This document shows, one piece after another, positions 32,786 to 42,290 of a DNA stretch of 64,000 nucleotides (position 1 is its first letter; each line of letters opens with the position of its first letter). The stretch is from Notolepis coatsorum (taxonomy: Eukaryota > Chordata > Actinopteri > Aulopiformes > Paralepididae): the NCBI GenBank assembly GCA_963971535.1, contig OZ020588.1, positions 127,316,462-127,380,461 on the forward strand, given 5' to 3'. The notes below the pieces were generated by a model that made no database searches, had not been told where the DNA came from, and saw nothing but the letters and a program-made list of their open reading frames with translations. A program made the translations under genes and the position numbers.

Positions 32786-32915
32786 CAAGCCGGTCGTTTT
32801 GATACCTTACACTTGTGTGTGGTGTGAAAGCTCTGGCAGGAGTTACTGGACAAAAATCGGCAGAATAAATAATAAATAAAAATAAATAGTATAGATTACA
32901 ATAGTGGGTGGTCAC

Positions 32916-33698
32916 CTCACTGTAATCAATGTGGATGGCCACCTCTTTCTCAGTAAGGCTCACCTTGAGTGACTTCAGCCTCTGGAACTGGTGCTGGATG
33001 TTATACACATGAATGGCCAGTATATTTACATGGTCCTGAGTGAGGTCAACAAGTTTGTCGATAGATGTGTGTGTCTTCTCCAGTGCTGTGTTTTTGACAT
33101 TCGTCTCCTCCAGTGCACCATCTTTTCCCTTTTTTGTGATTTTACCTGTCCGGGTAACCCACTGGTCCCAGGAAATTATGTTTCCCTTGGTTGATGGATC
33201 AATAGTTGTAGGGAAGGTTTTGCCTTGGCATTGAATGCACCTTCTGTACATGCATTCCATATCACTTGAGCTGCAGACACAGGACTCAACTATTTCAGTT
33301 GTGGATGGTGTGGCAACAATCCCAAGCTGGTGAAGCTTCTTGATTTTGAATTGGAAATTCTCGTGGATTTTGCAGGCACAGGTTTCTCTTTGGGAAACGT
33401 TGGGTCTCACTGTCCAAAAGGGCTTCAGTCTGCAGAACTGAGCCCTTGAGAGTTTGTAGCGAGGATGCTGACTGAAAAATTTAACATGTAGTATCTCCAT
33501 AATGTCAGTCAGTGCCCTCTTCCTGAACACTTGTCCTTTCTTGCGGACTTCCCCTGTTTTGCCATTGATGACGGTTGAGTTGTCATCCTGGTGCAAGAAA
33601 CGACTCACAACATGTCCCATCAATCGTCTCTGGCTGTTGTTGGGCAGGGTCTTGGGCTCTCTCCGGTGGGTGGCTCTCTTCTCAATGGTGCCTATCAA
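32916..33698 (-). pseudogene. Element A transposase, central part
   Basis: The frame reads a basic stretch (KRATHRREPKTLPNNSQRR), a VSRFLHQDDNSTVINGKTGE segment, and KRALTDIMEILHVKFFSQHP. A cysteine-rich region follows (RETCACKIHENFQFKIKKLH, CVCSSSDMECMYRRCIQC), and it ends in VAIHIDYSE, a likely first catalytic Asp. Beyond codon E the sequence enters block B; the rest is at 16632-16049. It joins the N-terminal frame through a shift in an A-run near 33715. The pattern fits a DDE-type enzyme with a cysteine/histidine domain before the core. Confidence 0.7.
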
Positions 33699-34249
33699 AG
33701 GAGCTGGTCCTTTTTTGTTTTTTCTTGTAGCCTTCTAAGCTGCTTCGTTAGGTTAGAGTATTTTCGGGACTGGATTTCCAGTTGATCTTTTGTCGCCCTC
33801 AGTTTTGACCTCAGTGAGGTTATGGTTGCCTTCCTTTTTCTTCCTGCTTTGGGGGTGGAGGAGGTCTGCTCTGGTGTTGGGCAGTTCAAATGTGGCTCAG
33901 GAGGGCTTGGTACTACCTGGACATCCTGCATCCTCCTTTTTCTTCTTGCTTTGGGGGTGGACATCTGCTCTGGTGTTGGGCAGTTTGATGGCAGTTCTGG
34001 GGGGCTTGGTGGTACCGGTAGGCCTCCATCTTGCTCCGGTACCTGTGCGGCATCTGGCTCATTGATGGAGGGAGGGGTCAAATCCAAGATGGCATTCAGT
34101 GTTTTCTTTTTAGCATAATGCCTGTTCGAATTTTCTCTCCATTGTTTTTGTTTCCTTTCATATTGTTTGGAGGTAAGATCTTCCATTTTCTTGATCTTAC
34201 CATTTTCCTTTTGTTTTTGATATCTAGAAATGGAAAGGAAGCATACCAT
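33695..34249 (-). pseudogene. Element A transposase, N-terminal part
   Basis: A 184-codon frame starts MVCFLSISRYQKQKENGK. It is Lys/Arg-rich, carries two near-repeats of a PSPPEPHLNCPTPEQ-type segment followed by PKARRKRR and PKAGRKRK (likely nuclear localisation signals), and ends in a coiled-coil stretch (LRSKLRATKDQLEIQSRKYS). The frame then changes in a poly-A run to the central part. This looks like the amino end of the transposase. No start other than the listed Met was tested by evidence. Confidence 0.6.
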
Positions 34250-34318
34250 AAAATTAGGAAAAACATATATGGACAGACCCTACACTAGTGTGTGTGCATA
34301 TGTGTGTCCTACAGTAGG

Positions 34319-35715
34319 TGTTGTGAAGGATCAGATTAAACCGAATATATATATTTATTTATGGATATATATTTAATAGTATTTGTATATCGTTTGATAT
34401 CCCCTGTATATTCCTTGTACAATATGCACTGAATATCCCTTTAGTCTACTAACAGCCCATAATAGTTTCATTCTACCATTGGACGAGAACCTGGCGCCAG
34501 CAGCCATGCCCCTTGGTTCAAGTTCAATCGTGCCGACAAACATGTCGTGGCAAGCCCGGTTCCGCGTAGGAATACGTCTGGCGAAATACGAATGGTACTA
34601 TTTGTTCACAGCGCATATATATATGGCGCAAGTAAAGTAGAACTTTCTTTTAGTCCATTAGTCCTTTACCCTCCAACCTAGTAACAGACGCGAAGCCTCA
34701 CCCACGACGCACGTGTGGTGCAGTATGGCCTACTTGGCCTCAGAATAGGCATTGAGACATCGTGTGGATTAATAGTTGAATTGTCATAGTTTGGCACTAT
34801 ACCGTCGAGTGGGACGTATTTCTATTAAGTTAATAATAGTCTATTATGTATGGTGCATCGTTCGGTTAGAGTTATAAAGTGAGCAGTACCCCCATCGTTC
34901 CTGACGTTATCTGGAGTCTTAACCAGGCTGGGCAGACCACGTGTGGTGCTTGCATCCGAGGAGCTCCGGGCCAGGACGAGTGGACCTGTACATTGGATTA
35001 CTTTACCCGGACGACGGCGAGCCTTCCACGGCTTGGATTATCTACATGCTTTGGGTGCTTTGATTATTCCATGGATAACGGCCAACACTGCTGAGTGTTG
35101 GAACTACCCCCCCCGAGAGGAGTCCAGGTGAGACGGCGCTCTACCCCGAGTGAGGTCGCCTCACGTCTCTTCGTTGTGGACCGGCAGCTACCGTCCATCA
35201 GAGGGCCCAGCTGTATTCATTTGCGGACCGAGGTTCTGTGGGCACCGTGTTCAGCACTCTGAATTCTCCCAAGAAATCGTCGGCCAGATGGGATACCGCC
35301 AGCGGCTCTCCTAACCCCCCCTACTGTCTTACAACCAGCGGGACCCCCCCCCCCTTTAGTGTATCCAGCTATAATCATTTAAGTACCATCGCTATAGTTC
35401 CCTAAAGAACCAGGTTGTATACTTGCTCCCTGCGTAACCAGAGATTGGACATTCAATGTTGATTTACCTACGAATACTCATTTGCCTTACAAGTGCATTT
35501 CAAATCATAAATGTCATTAAGTGAACGTTGTATATACCCTTTGCTATATAAAATATTCGATTTATACATTTGTGTGGACTTCGTTTCATCAGGTGGGAAA
35601 GTGTTCATCATATCTATATCATGTACTGGATGGCCAGAAGTTAAAGTACAAGCGGTAGTGGTTTAATAATACCATACTTATCAATACAGTCAGGGAATTG
35701 TACCCCTCAGTTACA
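34319..35715 (+). mobile_element. Solo BEL/Pao LTR (1397 bp)
   Basis: It starts TGTTGTGAAGGATCAGATTA and ends CCCCTCAGTTACA, with a 5-bp duplication GTAGG (34314-34318 and 35716-35720). It is related to, but clearly diverged from, the LTRs at 22.3 and 30.1 kb and closer to the LTR at 61.9 kb. No internal region follows, so it is the product of LTR-LTR recombination. It lies upstream of the element A transposase. Confidence 0.9.
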
Positions 35716-35720
35716 GTAGG

Positions 35721-35726
35721 GTTCTC

Positions 35727-35811
<85 letters not shown>

Positions 35812-36200
35812 GTCCGTCCTACAGTAGGGACTGAATGGCTTACAAAGTGCGCGTGTGTACACATCCTCTAGTAAGGGCCAGAAAGCTGGACATCCTATCA
35901 ACTAAATGGCTTGTATGAGGCTTCCTATAAACTAGCATGTTTGCTAATGACTGTACCATTTCCAACCCCCCTAACCTCTCTCTCTCCTTCCTTCTGTACT
36001 CATCCAGCAGGTCAGGGTTGTTGTAAACCTTTTCTCTGAATTGTGCTAGCCTAGCCTTTGCTAACGCTTTCTTTTTCTCAGTGGCTTACTGTCTGCAATA
36101 CACATTTTATTATTACTATGTAATTACAACCTTATGAACACTTAATGTTGAAGTGTTACCAACTATTACTATTTAATGACAAAGTTATGTGACGTGTTAC
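35721..36200 (+). repeat. GT microsatellite and element A 5' region
   Basis: A long GT run spans about 35730-35808, followed by unassigned sequence belonging to the upstream side of element A. No gene was seen. Confidence 0.7.
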
Positions 36201-36204
36201 CAAA

Positions 36205-36841
36205 TTCTCATTGCAGAAAGAGAAGTTCTCATTACCGAAACACCCATTAAAATGTTGCGGTATATGAGAAGTGTGTTGCGGAGGATGAGATGAGTTAGCA
36301 TTTTTAGCTAACAATGGAGAAGCCATGATGACATCGGCAAAAGAATTTCATGGTACATGTTAGGAATGTATTAACCTTTGTATTGATCAAATATTGATGA
36401 TCAAAACTTTTTTCAAACAAGTAATACTTCATGTTTCAGTAATGAGAATCAATTTTGTCGTGTACAAGGGCTGAAGCGGGAAGTTAGAACTTTTAAGTGT
36501 TAACCATTGAGGTGACTTCACTTACCTTGTAGCCATCTTCTAGCTTGTCTTCTTGTGATGCATCATGGGACAATAAAACTTTATTTAAAAAATACTGTAG
36601 TCTTAACAGGAAGGTGAAAACTGTTGCACAGAATGAGAACTGCATCCATGGACATTATGTTTTCCACAAAAAAATCATTAATTTGTAAATTTAATTGTAT
36701 AATTAATCAGAATTTCCTTGATGAGACAAATAAATAAACAATATTAATAAAGTTTTAGACAAACATTTTGAGTTTATTAAATATAAAATTAAGTCAATGG
36801 TCCATAGAAATCAATGTGGACGCATTGCGCTAATGAGAATT
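36205..36841. repeat. Element A, right subterminal repeat cluster
   Basis: TTCTCATTACCGAAACA at 36226-36242 and TTCTCATTGCAGAA at 36205-36218 lie in direct orientation. Inverted variants are TGTTGCGGTATATGAGAA (36253-36270), TGTTGCGGAGGATGAGA (36274-36290), TGTTTCAGTAATGAGAA (36432-36448), TGTTGCACAGAATGAGAA (36622-36639) and a TTGCGCTAATGAGAA near 36827-36841. They match the cluster at the left end. Confidence 0.7.
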
Positions 36842-37027
36842 TAAGCACAAAATGTACTAAAATATTAAAATAATTAATTGTTATGAGTAAACAACTCATT
36901 GTACAAGAAAGAGCAAATTTTTATCTTTAATATTATGTTTTGTTTACTTGAATAAATGGTAACCTTTATTTAGAAAAGATCACGGCCATGGTAAATCATT
37001 GATTTCATGAGAATGACCATGATTTGC

Positions 37028-37500
37028 ATCCTGATCTTCCATCCTAGGGCTTACCTACGCTTCCTTTGCAGGGCTTAGCGTACCGGTACCAGAGGCTGCC
37101 GTTCGGCTATTCTCTGGCTCCCCGCTTCTTCACCAAGTGCGTGTAGACCGCACTGGGGCCTCTGCGTCGTCGGGGGTTACGAATTGTCTTCTGCCCTGGA
37201 CAACGTTCTGGTCCTTGGCCGGTCAGGGTAGATCGCCAGGTCTCATACCAGGCAGGTGATGTCTCACCAGCCTTGGTTTTGCTGTAGACTGGAAGTAGAG
37301 TTCTCCTCTTCCCAGTCAACGGGTGGAGTACTTGGGCTTTTTCTAAGCTCAAGGTCTATATGGGCATCCCTCTCGGAGCGGCGGCGAGTGGTTGGGTTCT
37401 CGCCGAGCTCGGGAGGTTCTGTCCTAGGACGGTTACGGCGCTGTCCGTGATGCGCCTGCTGCTGGGGTCCCTCTTGGCCTCTTCATGAGGAGGATGCAGA
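37028..37500 (+). pseudogene. DIRS reverse transcriptase, C-terminal part
   Basis: The DIRS RT resumes after element A with a stretch like AYLRFLCRA, then YRYQRLPFGYSLAPRFFTK, a typical DIRS 'LPFGLALAPRTFTK' region. Where YLDD is expected the readable frame gives ALDN, so the catalytic box is lost. Several shifts and stops follow. The connection segment (EFSSSQSTGGVLGLFLSS-like) leads into the RNase H region. Confidence 0.75.
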
Positions 37501-37579
37501 GGTGGTTTATTCCACTATGGAAACGGACCCGGTGTGAGACATATGGAAGCGGCTGAAGGTACTGGGGGACCTCGTCTTC

Positions 37580-37960
37580 TGGGGAGGGTCTGGTGCCCTC
37601 ACCTGCGGGGTCCCCGTGGGCAGCAGGCTGTCACACGTCACAGTCTTCACCGACGCCTCCCTCATGGGATGGGGGGGGACGTGTCGAGCCAACGCAGTAG
37701 GGGGCAGCTGCCATGCTGCCCGGTCTGCTCTACATTCAATGTGTTGGAATTGAAGGCAGTCCTTCTGGTCCTCAAACGGCTCGACCACCTTGTGGTGGGC
37801 AAGCATGTTTTGGGTCAGGACGGACAACACGACGTCAGCGTTGTATATTGTCAGACAGGGTGGAGTGCACTCCCCCCGTCTGCACCGGGCGGCGGTCAGG
37901 CTCTGGCTAGTATGGGCGTTCTCCATCTGCTCTGCCTGAGGGCTCTCCACATCCCCGGCA
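37580..37960 (+). pseudogene. DIRS RNase H region
   Basis: Readable pieces include GVPVGSRLSHVTVFTDASLM followed by GWGG, then NVLELKAVLLVLKRLDHLVV and an RTDNTTSALYIVRQGG-type stretch. These are the DIRS RNase H motifs with the conserved Asp in FTDAS. Frame changes between pieces show decay. An opposite-strand frame here is only a shadow. Confidence 0.75.
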
Positions 37961-38339
37961 GGGTGAATGTGGGTGCAGGTGTGATGTCGCGGGGCGGTCC
38001 TCACCCTGACGAGTGGGGATTACGTCCAGACATAGTCGGGCAGGTCTGGGACCGATTCCGTGGCCGTCCGGGATTCTGTACGCATTCCCCCCCTTACACC
38101 TGATAGCTCAGCTGTTGGGGCGGGTACGTCGGGAGCGCGGGACTTGGTCCTGGTCGCACCGGGCCGGGGCTCAGCTGTGTGGTCCCCGGCCCTGATTCAG
38201 CTCTTGGTGGCCCCGCCGTGGCCTGTTCCGTGGTCACCGCGGGCCCTCTCTCAGGCACGCGGAACTCTGTTCTGCCTCCTGTTCTGGGGCAGCCTCTAGG
38301 CTTGGCTGCTGACAGTGTGAATCTGGTGGGGATGCGTCT

Positions 38340-38830
38340 TGACTATTCTGTGGTTAACGCTATCCGGTATGCACGCTCCGTCCTCTACCGCGGCTTACGC
38401 TGGGGAGTGGCATATGGTTGAGTGTGGGGGCGGAACATTGTTCAGCCACCCTCTCGTGGAACATTCCTGCTTGGCGCTCTGCATCTCAAGCCTGTGGAAC
38501 GTTCTCTGTCTCCGAGTGGGTCCTCCAACTGGTCCTGGGCCGGTTGTCGGAGGCCCCGTTTGAGCCTCTTGAGCAGGCGCCATTGGATCTGCTGTCTTGA
38601 AGACCGCATTAATTTTGGCCATCACCTACGCTAAACGCTTGGGTGAGCCAGTGTGTGCTCTCTCATGCGGCCTGAGTGCCTGTCTATTCGGCCGATAGCG
38701 GTGCGACTCTGAGGCCTAATCCAGTCTTTCTGCCAAAGAATATCCGGAGCTCTTTCGCTCCAGGGATATTGTGGTTCAGGCGTTCGTCCGCCTCCTCACA
38801 CTAGTGAGTTGGTGCTGCGGCCTCCTGGTC
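38340..38830 (+). pseudogene. DIRS tyrosine recombinase, decayed
   Basis: Recognisable pieces in shifting frames include a YAGEWHMVECG-like start, a SSNWSWAGCRRP region, the LDLLSLKTALILAIT-like helix with AKRLGE following (carrying the first catalytic Arg zone), and a GGATLRPNPVFLPKN-type stretch. These are in the order seen in fish DIRS recombinases. The enzyme would insert a circular DNA copy without target duplication. Stops and shifts make it inactive. Confidence 0.65.
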
Positions 38831-39164
38831 CTCCCCGGGTCCCTTCGTTAAGTTTTCCCTTGTGGACATGACTGGGGGTTCTGTCTCCCAGGCGGTTCTG
38901 AGGTCTGGGACCTCTCCTGCGTCCCGCCTTTGGTGGGCTAGCAGGGGTGTGTAGGTGTGTGCCACGGGGTGATGTGTCACACGTGGTCTCGCCTGTGCTG
39001 TGCGTTTTTCAGGGGTCTCTCTTTTTCGCACTTTGGTGGAGTTGACTGCCCCCCCCCCCCCCCCCTTCGGCAGGACGGGCGGGTGGACGGGACTCCCCTC
39101 CTCCCTGGTAGTGGGGCTTACGGGCCCTCAGGGGGTACACTTGTCGGGTCACGCGTCTCCTCTG

Positions 39165-39265
39165 CCCCATATCTCATAATGGCAGGAGCGAGACGCAATG
39201 ACCAATATGATATATAACGAAAGGTTATACTATAACCTAGTTATATGAATACTAGCAGAGCGTCT
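39165..39265. repeat. DIRS internal complementary region
   Basis: The sequence is complementary to both outer ends of the element joined together. Its left half (CTCATAATGGCAGGAGCGAG ... GATATATAAC) is the complement of the left end at 3632-3680. Its right half (AACGAAAGGTTATACTATAA ... GCGTCTCGCTC) is the complement of the right end at 39460-39516. The shared AAC at 39216-39218 corresponds to the flanking GTT. This is the known DIRS arrangement used to complete the ends of a circular copy. Confidence 0.85.
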
Positions 39266-39305
39266 CGCTCTCAGTGCCCTGAGGTCCCTTGGTTGGGTTT
39301 TCAAT

Positions 39306-39516
39306 GTTGGAAACTTTTTTTTCCGAGGAAGGTAGAGTGTGACCATGTCCGGCGTCTTATAGGAGGACGCTGGGGCGTGGCCTGTTCAGGTGCATGGGTG
39401 CAAATTGTTTGTTCATGAGCACAGTAGGTGCTAGGAGATAAGAGTTATCTCATAATGGCAGGAGCGAGACGCTCTGCCAGTATTCATATAACTAGGTTAT
39501 AGGATAACCTTTCGTT
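39306..39516. repeat. DIRS right inverted terminal repeat
   Basis: It pairs with the left repeat (3632-3697 plus 5176-5298), for example GATAAGAGTTATCTCATAAT and the CGCCGGACATG/CATGTCCGGCG segment. It extends about 22 bp further outwards than the left one (GGTTATAGGATAACCTTTC). That asymmetry is normal for DIRS elements. It also keeps the hAT empty site TAGGTGCTAGGAGATAAG. Confidence 0.85.
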
Positions 39517-39754
39517 CTCCACTCTAGCTAAAATCAGATTTTTTACCGTTCCTGCCCTTGTTTTCCGATCGCCACCCAGGCCACAATTGTCGACGGAATT
39601 ACACAATATCGCACATAACCCTTCACATAACCCTTCAAGTGCTCATATTAAGACGACTAAGCTTCATCTCTTATCGTTTTGCTTTAATCATCGTGAGAGT
39701 GAAGGACGGCCTCAGCCCTCATTGAAATACATTGGGTCCATAGTGCATATTTTT
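39517..39754. other. Unassigned spacer
   Basis: This unique-looking sequence lies between the DIRS right end and the next R1 copy. No coding or repeat feature was seen. Confidence 0.4.
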
Positions 39755-40215
39755 TTTTATTCAAAACGAAGGTTCGAACGTCCGTTTAATCAGATTAATC
39801 ACTTTATTCAAATTGAGGATTTAGTTTGAGGAGAATACATTTTTTTTTTTTTATTATTATTTGTTTTTTTAATTAAAAGCGAAGGTTCGAACGTGTTCAA
39901 CAGGTTCAAAAAACCCTGACGAAGTTTGAATCCCAAAAACAGGCTTCAGGGACAGCCTTACCATACATATTATTTATATTATTAAAATGAAACTCAAACA
40001 TGGTCCCTTGTGATGTCACAGTATGATGTCATAATAGAACATTCTAGAACATTTGTGTATCTATTTAACAATTCTCAAACCAGATGCTTTGCAGACTGTT
40101 TAGCTGTGGAAAGGTGAGTGTCCACAACGGCTAGCTAGCTGTTATACTTGAATACTGAATGTTAATATTGAATACTTAGACTCTTGTGACTGCAACTTGT
40201 TCTTGTTTGCGGTCT
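39755..40215 (+). repeat. R1 repeat, right copy (uninterrupted)
   Basis: This copy carries the AAACGAAGGTTCGAACGTCC units, CCCTGACGAAGTTTGAATCC, GGCTTCAGGGACAGCC, one TGATGTCA/TTCTAGAAC minisatellite unit and the TGTCCACAACGGCTAGCTAG end. It serves as the empty-site reference for the foldback element at 1791 and the BEL/Pao at 22335. It is followed directly by the L2-like LINE. Confidence 0.75.
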
Positions 40216-40296
40216 CTGACAAGAACAAGTTACAGGTTGAAAAAACCCTCAGCTCAGAACTCGGCAGAATATGCACCTGGCTCGCTGATAACAAAC

Positions 40297-40905
40297 GTAA
40301 GGTTATCCTATAACCCTAGTTACCCATCTTAGCATTAGCTGCACGCTAGGATACTTGGAAAAACATCCAAAAGTGAGTCATGATGACCACGTTTATCCAA
40401 ATATCCCGCCCCCCTGCGCCAATACATCACTCGGTCGTCTCACGAGACAACAAGCAGTATTACACATGCCAGTACCAATGCCTGCTAGCGCAGGTCCTAC
40501 CTGGGCGCGAAGTGGCTCGACTGCCAACCGTCGCGCGAAGTCCCTCTGTCCGCTGTCATGCGACGATGAAAAAACAGGACAGGACCGCCGTACTGTTAGG
40601 TCGTGCCGAGAAGGTTTCGGGGGCTGGCGAAATTCTGGCGAATTCCCAACATTGTGTAATTTCTCCTTATGCTTCATAACAATTTCCAGTTCAAGAAGTG
40701 CATCTGAGCAGCTTCCGCGTTGGAAACGAAATGAGGAAGAGTGAGGCGTGACCACTTCCGGCGTAATATAGAGGCACGGGCATGGGAGTGGCCTGGTCAC
40801 GTGCAAGTGGGTGCATTTGTTTTGTTTCCCAGAGCACACTAGGTGCTGGAGATAATGATATATCTCAGTAGGCAGAGCGAGACGCGATTGCCAGTATGAT
40901 AATAT
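40297..40905 (-). mobile_element. Mini-DIRS: 609-bp internal deletion derivative
   Basis: On the minus strand it begins ATATTATCATACTGGCAATC, follows the DIRS left end and leader (matching 5176-5660), then joins directly to the right-end motif GGTTATAGGATAACCTTAC. AAC flanks it on both sides (40294-40296 and 40906-40908), the complement of GTT. The interrupted LINE codon run D-N-K-L-S-L-H is restored on removal. It has no coding region and no internal complementary region. It must have been mobilised by a full-length DIRS or been deleted after insertion. Confidence 0.8.
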
Positions 40906-41068
40906 AACTATCATTACACCTGGGTAAAACAGAATCCATTTTCTTCTGATCAAATAACAAACTCAGCAAGACCGACGGCTTCTCAGTTACGGTGACAATA
41001 TTGTCACAAGGAAAGATGAAATTACATACCTGGGTTCCATCCTAGAGGCAAATCTTTCCTGTGACAAA

Positions 41069-41640
41069 ATGGCATCCAATGTAATCAAAAAAGTCAACCA
41101 ACAAACTAGATTCTTGTACCGGATCTCCTCTCTGGTAAACAAGAATACCCTGAAGACTCTGGCAGGAGCACTCATTCAAGGGTACTACGACTATGCTTGC
41201 ACCTCATGGTACCAAAGCACCTCAAAGGCGCTAAAAACAAGATTACAAACATCACAAAACAAACTGGTCAGACTACTGCTTGACCTTACTCCTAAAACCC
41301 ACCTCACCCCTGCCCACTTTGACCACCTAGGATGGCTTAGAGTAGACGACAGAGTACAGCAACTTGCAATGGGCCTGGTCTACAAGATACACTACACCAC
41401 TCAGGTACCCATGTACATGTCGAAATACTTCCCAAAGGTCAGTGAATACCACGCCCACAACACCAGAGGGAGTTCCACAAATCATGTGCAACCCAGATTC
41501 GGCACAAACAAGGGACAAAACACGTTTTCGCAATTATGCCACAACAATGTGGAATGCCCTACCCACATTCAAAACTGCTCTGAAAGAGTACCTACGGGAG
41601 GCTGCAATTCGAAACTGGCCACCGTAAATGTCCAAACCCC
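41069..41640 (+). pseudogene. L2-like LINE ORF2, C-terminal end
   Basis: The open frame reads MASNVIKKVNQQTRFLYRIS and continues to about YSKYFPKVSE-like and HNTRGSS, then drifts out of frame near 41540. This is the RT thumb and C-terminal extension seen in L2/CR1 elements. Truncated and shifted, it has no activity. Confidence 0.75.
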
Positions 41641-41660
41641 CCCACCCCCTCCTAATAGAC

Positions 41661-42290
41661 AGTCTCCTCTTAGGCTGGTAAAGCTATGCCTCCTGAAGTG
41701 TGAAAACGGAAGTACAGGAAGTACTGGCTACTGGCTTTCCGGTTTCGACAAAACAATTATAGAAACGTGTGAAGTGCACAATATTTCCTTGTTTAAATAA
41801 TAATAATAATGACTTGGATTTATATAGCGCTCTTCATGACACCCAGAGCGCTTCACAGAGTCCATTATTCGTTCATACACAGTCATACCGGTGGTGGTAA
41901 GCTACAATTGCAGCCAGAGCTGCCCTGAGGCAGACCAGGACGTTCTAGCTTGTTTGCTGACAGGATTCGGGAAAAGTTTGGTCCGTTCGGAGGCAGCTTC
42001 CAGGGGAAATTCTACCCGATTCACACTTTCGGCCGTAGTGCTTTACCAGTCTTTATCTCACGGAGGATTCTGATTAATGCACTGCTTGTGTGTATGTTTC
42101 CAGGTGTGTATGTGTAGCATGTGTGTGAGTCTGGGTGTTGTTTGAGTGTGTTTGCATGTGTTACTGTGTATTTGTCAGCCTACTTGTGTGTGTAGGGGTG
42201 GGTGGGGAACACTGTACAACTAAGCAAAACTGTACATTGGAATATTGACAAAACCATACTTGGTCATTTACTGTACATTGGAGGGGGTTG
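41661..42290. other. Spacer with a retroposon-tail fragment
   Basis: A TAATAATAATAATGACTTGG tract followed by ATTTATATAGCGCTCTTCAT (41795-41840) looks like the 3' end of a widely dispersed fish retroposon with AGCGC stems. The rest is unassigned. No gene was seen. Confidence 0.5.

Larger units (their letters stand above)
19489..32912. mobile_element. Block B: TIR-bounded insertion in the transposase of A
   Basis: The left edge ACCACCCAC(AC)TATTGTAATC at 19489 and its complement at the right edge (GATTACAATAGTGGGTGGT, 32894-32912) begin an inverted repeat that extends for over 100 bp. It includes the CTCCTGCCAGAGCTTT segment and CAACTCGAGTTGCTATAACT. The block interrupts the element A transposase between IDYSE and CKYTREV codons. 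No clear target duplication was found and no own transposase was recognised. It may be a non-autonomous DNA element grown by later inserts, listed separately: an I-like LINE, R1/satellite sequence, BEL/Pao and a SINE. Confidence 0.55.
13808..37022 (-). mobile_element. Element A: TIR transposon with unassigned transposase (interrupted)
   Basis: The span lies between halves of the DIRS RT. It is flanked by TTTGC (13803-13807 and 37023-37027). Terminal inverted sequence includes ATTCTCATGAAATC on both ends (13811-13824 and the complement near 37000-37013). Clusters of a TTCTCATTACCGCAACA-like repeat lie inside both ends. A transposase-like gene on the minus strand runs 34249 to 32916 and resumes at 16632 to 16049. 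Removing later inserts (14445-15394, 16633-19473, about 19489-32912, 34319-35720) leaves roughly 5 kb. The superfamily is not assigned. The 5-bp duplication is short and the outermost 6-8 bp of the two ends do not align well, so the exact tip is uncertain. Confidence 0.7.
3632..39516 (+). mobile_element. DIRS element, outer shell of the nest (interrupted)
   Basis: The span is one DIRS-type tyrosine-recombinase retrotransposon carrying several later insertions. It is flanked by GTT at 3632-3634 and 39514-39516. Inverted terminal repeats run from 3632-3697 plus 5176-5298 (left) and 39306-39516 (right). An internal complementary region lies at about 39165-39265. Coding remnants appear in the expected order: a pre-RT region (6553-7155), RT (7100-7561, 13704-13802, 37028-37300), RNase H (37580-37960) and recombinase (38340-38830). 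All are broken by stops and shifts, so the element is dead. DIRS elements insert without a target duplication by recombinase action, which matches the GTT ends. Confidence 0.85.
40218..41660 (+). mobile_element. L2-like LINE, 5'-truncated, interrupted by mini-DIRS
   Basis: The RT part starts with NKLQVEKTLSSELGRICTWL at 40230, is cut at 40296 and resumes at 40906 (SLHLGKTES). It continues through ITYLGSILEANLSCDKMAS and a C-terminal region (RFLYRISSLVNKNTLKTLAG ... YHAHNTRGSS). The region matches L2/CR1-type ORF2 ends. Several frameshifts are present after 41069. Sequence after about 41670 no longer matches the copy at 1-632, so the 3' end is cut short. Confidence 0.75.

Noticed and set aside
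13808-37022. A single giant 23-kb transposon carrying captured retroelements as cargo
   Set aside because: The transposase is cut by the inserts and the inserts have their own target duplications, so they arrived later; the element itself is about 5 kb.
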